Origin: Batkoa obscura
Lineage: Eukaryota > Entomophthoromycota > Entomophthoromycetes > Entomophthorales > Batkoaceae
Assembly: GCA_030770535.1 (NCBI GenBank)
Contig: JASVEC010000021.1
Location: 630,001 to 694,000, forward strand
Direction: 5' to 3'
Length of the DNA: 64,000 nucleotides
Every line of letters starts with the position of its first letter. The stretch's first letter is position 1. The notes beneath the pieces are model-generated. The model had not been told where the DNA came from, did no database searches, and worked only from the letters and a program-made list of their open reading frames with translations. A program made the translations under genes and the position numbers. Below, one piece after another: positions 56,001-64,000 of this stretch.

Positions 56001-57943
56001 CCATTATTGTTACTTTCAATGAATTCCATTAATTGAATTTTGAAATATTTTAATATAAAATCTATTCTATTGTAATCCATTTGAAACTTTTGGAAATTAT
56101 TCAAAACAAATAATAACAATTGATTGATCCATTTTGCTATTAAATTTCCTTTTAAATAATTTCTTTTAATACATTCATTCTCCAACAATAAACCGATTCT
56201 ATTAATAAATTGATTGATATTTTTCTCTTTGAACTTAAATTGTGATTGCAATTGAATATCAATATTGTTAAATAAGATTAAAAACAAAGAATTAATCCTT
56301 TTATTATCATTATTATTACTTTGATTCATTAAGAATAAATAATAATTACTAATAAAATTAAATTCAACTTCATAATGTTCATTATAATAATAAAATATTA
56401 ATTTAGAATATTCACTCTCAAAGCATTCTTCATTAATTAAGTATAGAAATATATTAGGTTGAATCAATTTAAAAAACTCAATAATAGGTTTTAATTCATT
56501 ATAATTTTCAATTTGAATCCAATTGAAATTAATAATTCCTTTTAAATAATAATAATTATTATGAATAAATTCTATTATTATGTTACTATTAAATTCATTT
56601 ATTGTATCTTTAGTGATGATTTTTATTAATTGATAAAATAATTGACTATTAATTATATTCTTATTATTATTTAATTGTTTTTTAATTTCATTTAATTGTC
56701 CATTATTTACTTTTAATTGATTTATAATATGTAATAAGCTAGTATTAAATTGAAATGCTTTATCCGTCATTATAATCTTCATTTCCTTATCTTTAGAATA
56801 ATTACCAAGATAACTCAATATAGTCATAAATAACTCATTAATCTCTTTATCTTTCATAATAATACTTTGATTTTGAACATAAAACTCCTTTAATACTTTA
56901 TAAATTAATTGAAAATCTTTAATAAAATGAGTTAAATCGATACTAATTGTCATTAAAAATTGAGTTATTATTAATTTATCTTCTTTTCCAATGTTTTGAT
57001 CTTGAATTTGATCTTTAAAGATAACTAACACTGCTAAATATAATGGTGAAAAGGGTACTGTTGTTACTTCGATATTATTCTGTTGTTGTTGTTGTAAATA
57101 AATTAATTGATCTATTAAAGCAAATGAATATTTAATAAAATAAGTAAATGAAAAATCTAGTATTGAATAAATAATATTCTTATTTTGAAATAATTGAATA
57201 CAATTTAACCAAATATTTAATTCTAATTGATTTAAATTATTATTATTATTAAATAAATTAGATAAACTAAAATATTTTTCAATTACTTTTTTACTTTGTA
57301 ATTGAATTTTATCACTCTTATTTTTATTATTACCCGAATTGTTAATATAAATTTTAATAATTTGTATTAAAATTGATTCTTTTTTATCTGGTTGATTGGA
57401 ATACCATTTAAGTTCCGCCAAATTTTCCAATAAACTTAATAAATTCGATTGAATTGATGGACTTAATTTAGTAATATTTTTGTTAATAATAAATTTATTG
57501 AAATCGATATTTGATTGTAATACTAAATCTGGAAAATATTTCAAATAATCGATTAATAGTTTTAAATTAATTTCTTGTAATAAATATTGTTTTTTTTCAT
57601 TTTTGATTAAATTTAAATTATTTGTCATTGTTAATAAAGATTGAAAATCTAATATTCTTTTTTTGTATTCTAATTGAATTTGTTCATTTAATTCTTGATA
57701 TTTTTTGACAATTTTGCTTTGATTTAATAATTTATATTGCTGAATATATAATTGAATTTGTTGATTTACTTTTTCCAATTTATTAAAACTAATTTTAATA
57801 ACCAAACATGTATAGTATTGAATCATTTTATTATCATGTTGAATTCCTTTTAATTGATATGTTTTCAATATATTTTGTGGTAATATGTTTTCAATTATTA
57901 CTTTAAATGAAGGTAATTGTAATTGTTGTAATTGTAATTGTTG

Positions 57944-57984
<41 letters not shown>

Positions 57985-59407
57985 CATTATTATTATTGTT
58001 AAATTCTGGGACATCCAAATTAATAATCTTCAATAATAATGAAATATTACTTAACCAATTAACAGATAATCTTGGTTCAAAACTTAAATTACAATAATTC
58101 CAATAATAAGATACTAATTCGGGACAAGTATTAAATATTGTTAATAATAATTTTTGATGAATTAAATTAGTATTTGCTTGTAACCCAAAACAAAACTCTA
58201 ATAATTTATTATTATTCATTTTTCTCTTCTTTTTTTCATTACTTTGTTGAATCACTATTGTTTCTATTTCATTCCATCCATTAGATTTAATACATATACC
58301 ATAGCCTGATACACTACATATTGATACTAAAAATTTATAAACTAAATCTGATATTTCAATTTCATTATTATTATCATTCACAATTTGATGATTATTTAAT
58401 AATTCTAAGCACTAAAAATTACATTAACATTTAACTCATAACAATAAATTAAATTAAAAATAAAACTTACTTTACTTAAAAAATCATCATTAAATAAATC
58501 AAATAAAAACATCTTGTTATTATAATTTGTATTACTAATAATATTGACTACAAACTTAGTTAGGATATTAAAAAGATTTAATATAAACTCTGGATCATCC
58601 AAATGTAATCCTTTAACTAATCGTTGAATTGGTATTTGATAAGTTAAATTCCAATTTGATTTATTATATTTAATCACTTCAAAACAAGTTTCACAATACC
58701 TCAAAAATTCCCATCGAGTTTCTATATAAATTATTATTATATTAAGTATTATCTTATTATTAGTTGAATTATTAAACTTACTCTTCCTTTCTTGCTCTTG
58801 ATATTCTTGTACACTTTTACCATCCAAAAATTCTTCATTAACTTTAATATTATTTAAAACGCGACCAATAATCTGAAAATAAAATATCAATTATAAAATC
58901 AATTAAAGCCTTTTCTCTTATTTAACTTACTTGTGGTTTCATTTGAAACACAATAAACACTTCATTGAAATTACCATTAAAATAAAAGACAATTGTTTTC
59001 AATAATTTAAAACAAAGCTGATGTAATTTAGCTACATTAACTTTTAAATAACTCATAATTTTATCATTAAATTTTAATATCAATTTTTTAATCAATGAAT
59101 TTCTTTCATTATGACCTTTAAATTGTAATACCTCTTCATCATAAGATAATAATTCTAAACTCCATATTATTAGTTGAAGTAGATGGATATTTACTTGGAA
59201 ATGAGTGGAATTAGATGATTCTAATGTTTCCCAATAATTTAATATCTCTTCAATATTGGGAGAATGTTTTAAATAGATCAATAGAGTAGATAAATGTAAT
59301 TGATTTTCTTTAGGTTGAATTTGTTCATATAATTGCCGAATTGTAGATTCTATTAATTGCGGTTGCTTTAAAGCTTCTTTAATTTCACTACCTGTTAAAC
59401 AATCCAT
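53027..59407 (-). CDS. URB1: Nucleolar pre-ribosomal-associated protein Urb1/Npa1, 5 exons
   Basis: Exons 58931-59407, 58782-58872, 58471-58721, 54857-58411 and 53027-54805; introns 51-60 nt; 2050 aa, all phases agree. Recognised from the conserved N-terminal blocks: 'DLVYKFLVSICSVSGYGICIKSNGW', 'HQKLLLTIFNTCPELVSYYWNYC', 'FEPRLSVNWLSNISLLLKII' and 'ENILPQNILKTYQLKGIQHDNKMIQYYTCLVIKISFNKLEKV', plus the helical-repeat (HEAT/ARM-like) character throughout. Urb1 is a scaffold of early pre-60S particles (with Rsa3, Dbp6, Npa2) needed for 25S/5.8S rRNA maturation. Length lies between yeast (about 1.76 k) and human (about 2.27 k). A poly-Asn run from an (ATT)n tract (57944-57998) interrupts a loop, and the coding sequence is unusually Asn/Ile/Lys-rich. 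The 60-nt second intron (58722-58781) is in frame and stop-free, so unspliced mRNA would stay readable. Confidence 0.92.
57944..57998 (-). repeat. (ATT/AAT)n microsatellite encoding poly-Asn in URB1
   Basis: About 18 near-perfect trinucleotide repeats in frame, giving an asparagine run broken by a single Asp and followed by a Q/L-rich stretch. Confidence 0.9.
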
Positions 59408-59640
59408 TATTTTTTACTATTGCTCTATATGATGGATATTGATTCCTCTTTTATTTTTTATCTATAAAAATGTTAGTCTTAAAAAAAAAGAATCAAAACT
59501 TTCACTTTAGTCAAAAATTGAATTTAAATGTCAAAATTCAAAAAAAATTTAAACCAATTAAAATCGAAGAATTTGTAAAAAACTAATTTTTAATATTTTT
59601 AATTACATTTGTTTTATTTAATTAACAAAAAAAGCATTTA

Positions 59641-62374
59641 TCAAATGAACAACCCTTCATAAAACAAATCTTCTTTATCTAATATCACCTCCTTTTCCTT
59701 CTGTCCATTAAAAATTCTATTCAGACCTCCCTCTTTAATAAACAAAATCAAATTACTCGCTTTACCTTTTGTCAACTTTTTTACACCTTCCAAATCAACT
59801 CCTTTTCTTTTCACTTCATCTAATCTCAAAATCAATTTATTAATTAATTTTTCCTGTAGTTTCGAAATAGGTTGTTGTTTCCAATTCGCTTTTTTTAGTA
59901 TAAATGGTATTGAATTGGAGTGTCGATTACGAATATAAGTTTCACATGATAATATAATAGATTCTAAACTATCGGATTTGATCGGGAGCACTCGAGGTGT
60001 ATAGAAAATAAATGCTTTATTATATAGGATTTTTTTGCGATATTTGACGATGTAATGAGCTAATGTTAAGTATGTTTTTATTAACTATTATGTTTTGTTA
60101 ATATAATTCAACTTACTATCTTCTTTTTCAATTCGAATTTGACCATTTAATAAATTTAAAACAAAACAATTTTCATCTAACATAACCCAATCAAAATCAC
60201 CCATATTATCTTCTTTTTTTTTAGTTTGATTTTGTATAAAATTAATATGATTCAAATTATCATAATGAATTAATTGAATATTTTTAATAAAATTTGGTAA
60301 TACCACTTTTTTTTTTTCCTCTTCTTTTTTCTCTTTCTCTTCTTTTTCTTTTTCTTTCATCTTCTCTTTTTTCTCGATCAATTGACTTATTTTTTGTTCT
60401 TTTAATATTAAATTATAATCCATACCTAAAAGAGTAGGTATACTACATAATGTTTTATCTTTTTGTACATCAACAAAATCTAATATTAAACATTCTTTTT
60501 TTCCTGTATGCTTTCGCATCCCTCGTCCTAACATTTGTTGATATAATGGCTTACTTTTTGTTGGACGGGCCATGATAATACAATCAATATTTGGGATATC
60601 TGTATTATTTTTAACAAATATAAATATAAATATTAAATTCTAATTTACCCAAACCTTCAGTTAAAATAGCTATTAATATTTTAAAGAATAAAAATAAATT
60701 AATTAAATAATTAAGATAAATAATAGAAATAAAATAAAACTTACTACAATTAATTAAAACTTTTAATTTCCCAATTCTAAAATTTTCAATATATTCTTGT
60801 CTTAGTTCAAGTCTTGTTTGACTACTAATAACTTCACATTCAATTTTCCAAAATTTAAATTTTTTTTCGAGATTTGTAGCATGTTGGATATTTAACGCAA
60901 ATATTATTGTTGATTTTCTGGTTTCTATGGACGAATAACAAAATTATAAAAAAAAGTATTAATAATTATTAATATAACTATCGATGTATAGAGGTAATTA
61001 ATAAACTTACTTGCTAATCTTCTATATCCATGAATAATTAAATTGTTTCTTTCTTCTGTATCAATAGCAGTTGCTAATTGAGTTTGATTATAATCACCCA
61101 ATACATAACCCACATTAGAAAGATCAATCTCTGTTTTGATTGTTGTAGCTTTGATATCACATAACCTAAAGTTAAATCGTGAAAAATAAAAAATAAAATC
61201 CTATTAATTCATATAGAATATCTACCATCCTTCTTTTACCATTTCAAAAAAATCTTTATGATAAATAATTTTATCAAATATTTTAGATAGTCCAACACCA
61301 TCATGTCTTCTTAGAGTAGCAGAACAGCCCCATAATAATATTTTATTATTAATTTTATTACTATCTAAATTATTTTCTTCTTCATTTTTAATCAAACCGA
61401 AATGATTTAATATTCTAAGATAAGTGATAGCCGATGAGTGATGGGCCTATAGAATTAAAAAGAATTATAAAAGATTAAACAAAATGATAACATTATTTCT
61501 ATTTCATTAAATTCCTTATAAGTTTTATCACTTACCTCATCAATAATCACACATTTAAACTTCTCTTTATGAAATCTAGCTAACCTTTTACCATTATTAT
61601 AACCTAAAGATTGTACTGATACTAAAATCACATCCGTATTATCAATATCACATTGATGACGTCCACGCTCGATATCAATTCTCTAATGTTTTTGAATCTA
61701 TTTAATATAATCTTCAATTTAAATACTTATTTTTATTTTCATTTTTATATATAAATATAAAAACGATAATACGAATAGTAAATAAAACGGAACTGACTTA
61801 CTAATTTTGGGTTAAAATTTTTAATAGTTCTAAAAGCTTGAAATAATAACTCTTGTCGATGTGCTAATACTAATACTTTATCTCCACCTTTTATAAATGT
61901 TGGTATCTGTGGTATCAAGTGCGCCATTACTACCTATTTTTTATCCATTATTAAATCCAAACTCTTAGTTTTCAGAATACTTGACATTACTGTTTTTCCG
62001 CTACCTAGATTAAAATTTAATAAAATTATTGTTATTGAGTTTTTGTTTTGATAGTATTGAATAAAAATGATTATTTACCAACTGGTAAAGAGATAGCTTG
62101 TCGTGTTATTCCTGAATTTAATCCATTTATGGTACTCTCAATACATTCTTTTTGATAATTTCGAAGTCGTATCGAATTGGACTTCGCTATGGAGTGTTAA
62201 TGATTTAATTTTGAAACGATTCAATAATTGGGATTACTTTTTGCCAGTCTAGTATGAATTAAATTGATTTGAATTAATAACTTTTTCCTAAATAAATAGG
62301 TTTTATCAATTGTTGTTAAGTGTGGTTGTTGTTAAAATGAATTACCCTCGAATGAAATTGGATTTTAATAGCAT
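59641..62374 (-). CDS. IRC3: IRC3-like mitochondrial DEAD/DEAH-box helicase, 12 exons
   Basis: Exons: 62346-62374, 62238-62287, 62079-62186, 61991-62004 (14 nt), 61802-61933, 61536-61682, 61226-61446, 61011-61165, 60745-60924, 60649-60669 (21 nt), 60117-60599 and 59641-60059; 652 aa with consistent phases. The N-terminus MLLKSNFIRGKKLLIQ... is basic, without acidic residues, like a mitochondrial presequence. Then 'LRNYQKECI' (Q-type motif), Walker A 'LPVGSGKTVVMAHLI' rebuilt across three exons, motif Ia 'VLVLAHRQELL', DEAH box 'VIIDEAHHSS', motif III 'GCSATLRRHDG', 'TEGLDIPNIDCIIMARPT' and motif VI 'QQMLGRGMRKH'. It ends with a K/E-rich coiled stretch. Yeast Irc3 is a double-strand DNA translocase/branch-migration helicase that maintains mtDNA. 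A bacterial RadD/superfamily-2 relative is the alternative. It lies 233 bp upstream of URB1 on the same strand. Confidence 0.87.
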
Positions 62375-64000
62375 TTTTTTACGAAAGAAGAACTGATGTG
62401 GTTGTCTTTCATTCAAAAATAGATAATTGAAATTTTAGGTTTTTTCATTAATTTTCATATTTTGAGCAATATAAACTTTTGAAACTTTATTAGTAAAAAT
62501 AACTGAATAAAAAATAAGTCAATTATGAGAAATTACAAAATAAATAGCAAAATATTTGAAATATTGGTTTCCATTAAATATATTATTTGATATTTGTAGA
62601 ACAGCAGTCAAAGCCCAGCTTATTAAGAGAACAGTTGGATATTATTGCAAAAAACTAACTTTTGATGTAAAGCCTATCTTATCACCAATGGTTTATTATC
62701 CCTTAATCATTTACATATTTAAGGTGATCTAGTACCCTTCTAACTATGCTTAATTTTAAAAGGAGTAAAACTATCTTTAATTTATATCTTTAATATATTG
62801 TAATCACTACTAAAAAGCTGCTCTCAAAGCAGTTCATTAAATAAAGTGGCTATAGATTTTAGACATGTCTACCCACAGCATTTTCTACTGTTAAACAATA
62901 TAATTCTCTAAATAACTTGTATTAATAACTTTAATCAATATAAAAAGCTAAAAGACGAAATCAGCTTAATAGTCATACTAGAACTATTGAATAATTAATT
63001 ATAATTGATAAAACTTGAAAAAGGTCAGGATCAAATGAATTTTATTTTAATTTCTACAAAACTAATACATTATATAAACCATTAATAAAGCATTTAAGAC
63101 TAACATTGATTTCTATAACCTTAGTTATTTGGTTTCTATAGCTACTAGCTAAGTCATTTTCGAATTATGATATTATTCAAGCCATGTTTCCCTTTAAATT
63201 ATAGCTAATACATTTAATAATAATTTATGACTATATATCAATATGGGGTTGTGTTTTTGTGTTTAAGAACTTTACTAACAATCTTGCCACTCAAATAACG
63301 CTTAAAATATAGAAAAAGTAATGAAGTCAAAAAAACATTCTCATATACTATTATCAACGATCTTATCAATCAACATAGCTCTACCAAATTAACAGTAATT
63401 ATACAATCGAAATAAAACTATGAAGATTGTATACATAAAAATTCAGGCCCAATTTCAGTTTAACAAATACTACAATAATGCAATTGATCAAGTAACATAT
63501 AACACTTGTATAGATTATTAAAGGACTAAATGATGAAATTAGATTTTTTTAGGTCATAAAAGAATACTTTTTTAAAGGATTTTGCATAGCTATTTGATAC
63601 AAGCCCCAGTTAGACAACTACAACCGACAAACATTGCATAATTAACTCCCAAGTTAACTATGTCTACCCCTTGAAAAAGGTAGAAAAGTCGGTGAATCTC
63701 AGAATACTATCCTTGATTATAATGTCATTCCTTTTTTTCCCTAAGGATTAGCTCAAAGTTTAATTTAAACTGTTGATATCTATTTAGTCTTGCGATATTT
63801 CGGCCTAGATCTTAACTATTGTAATGCCATTCAATCCTCGAATACCACAAGGTAAATCATTAACAACGCAGTTGATCAATTAACAATTTGAATTTAATAA
63901 ACTAAACCTTTGATTTCTAAAATTTAATTGGAACCATAGAACTCTATCCTTTTAAAAGTTTTTTGATAAATTTATTTTGAATAATTAGATGCTCACTAGT
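62375..64000. other. Intergenic upstream of IRC3, with a MITE
   Basis: It contains the IRC3 promoter and MITE copy N. No other gene seen up to the window edge. Confidence 0.5.
63242..63345 (-). repeat. MITE copy N
   Basis: TATGGGGTTGTGTTTTTGTG ... AACTTTACTAACAATCTTGC ... AACGCTTAAAATATAG ... TGAAGTC ... ACATTCTCATA. Confidence 0.9.

Noticed and set aside
1-64000. Retroelements or virus-derived genes
   Set aside because: No reverse transcriptase, integrase, capsid or long terminal repeats recognised anywhere in the window.

Overview
The window looks like nuclear DNA of an AT-rich, intron-bearing fungus. Fungus-restricted families are present: the histone acetyltransferase Rtt109, several Zn2Cys6 zinc-cluster proteins, an Och1-like GT32 mannosyltransferase and a Pho80/PCL-type cyclin. 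Introns are tiny (mostly 44-60 nt), start with GTAAGT/GTAATT-like donors and end in TAG or CAG. Intergenic DNA is extremely AT-rich and long (up to about 4 kb). Secreted trypsins plus small zinc-cluster and F-box/LRR proteins in such a genome would suit an early-diverging lineage such as the Entomophthoromycotina (Conidiobolus-like). That placement is inference, not something the sequence proves.

Layout. 0.5-3.7 kb: a four-exon, membrane-anchored, acyl-CoA-synthetase-like (ANL fold) protein on + and a convergent GT32 glycosyltransferase on -. 4.7-9.1 kb: two paralogous secreted trypsins on - that flank a divergent pair of Hsp20 genes sharing one central heat-shock element. 12-14 kb: a 708-residue Ser/Thr-rich secreted repeat protein. 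17-22 kb: RTT109, tail to tail with a Zn2Cys6 transcription factor, then an F-box/LRR-like protein. 22.5-23.5 kb: ribosomal protein eS8 with a 4-nt first coding exon. 25 kb: a small secreted orphan. 27-28 kb: a five-exon gene encoding only the zinc-finger/coiled-coil half of PRMT3. 28.9 kb: a broken class-3 lipase fragment. 31 kb and 49 kb: two members of a small zinc-cluster family with a shared FxNFDxSNIHLLY motif. 34-36 kb: a LisH/LUFS (Flo8/SSDP-like) Q/N/M-rich co-regulator. 37.6-41.7 kb: mitochondrial MutS MSH1 (10 exons) and ribosomal protein eL28. 44.5 kb: a cyclin. 53-62.4 kb: URB1 (2050 aa, 5 exons) and an IRC3-like mitochondrial DEAD/DEAH helicase (12 exons, including 14-nt and 21-nt microexons).

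Scattered through the intergenic DNA are at least 14 copies of a ~100-bp non-autonomous inverted-repeat element. Its ends read TATGGGGATGT...ACATCCCCATA, it has TA-type termini, and five copies cluster at 51-53 kb. No transposase for it is present here. I saw no CRISPR array, rRNA, convincing tRNA, retroelement or virus-like element.

Functionally the window is a mix: housekeeping ribosome genes (eS8, eL28, URB1 and the uS5-linked PRMT3-type finger), mitochondrial DNA maintenance (MSH1, IRC3), chromatin and transcription control, and secretion or host-interaction type genes (trypsins, mucin-like protein, GT32, secreted orphan). Spliced models were assembled by hand from frame continuity and family similarity; all junction phases were checked and every model sums to a whole number of codons.
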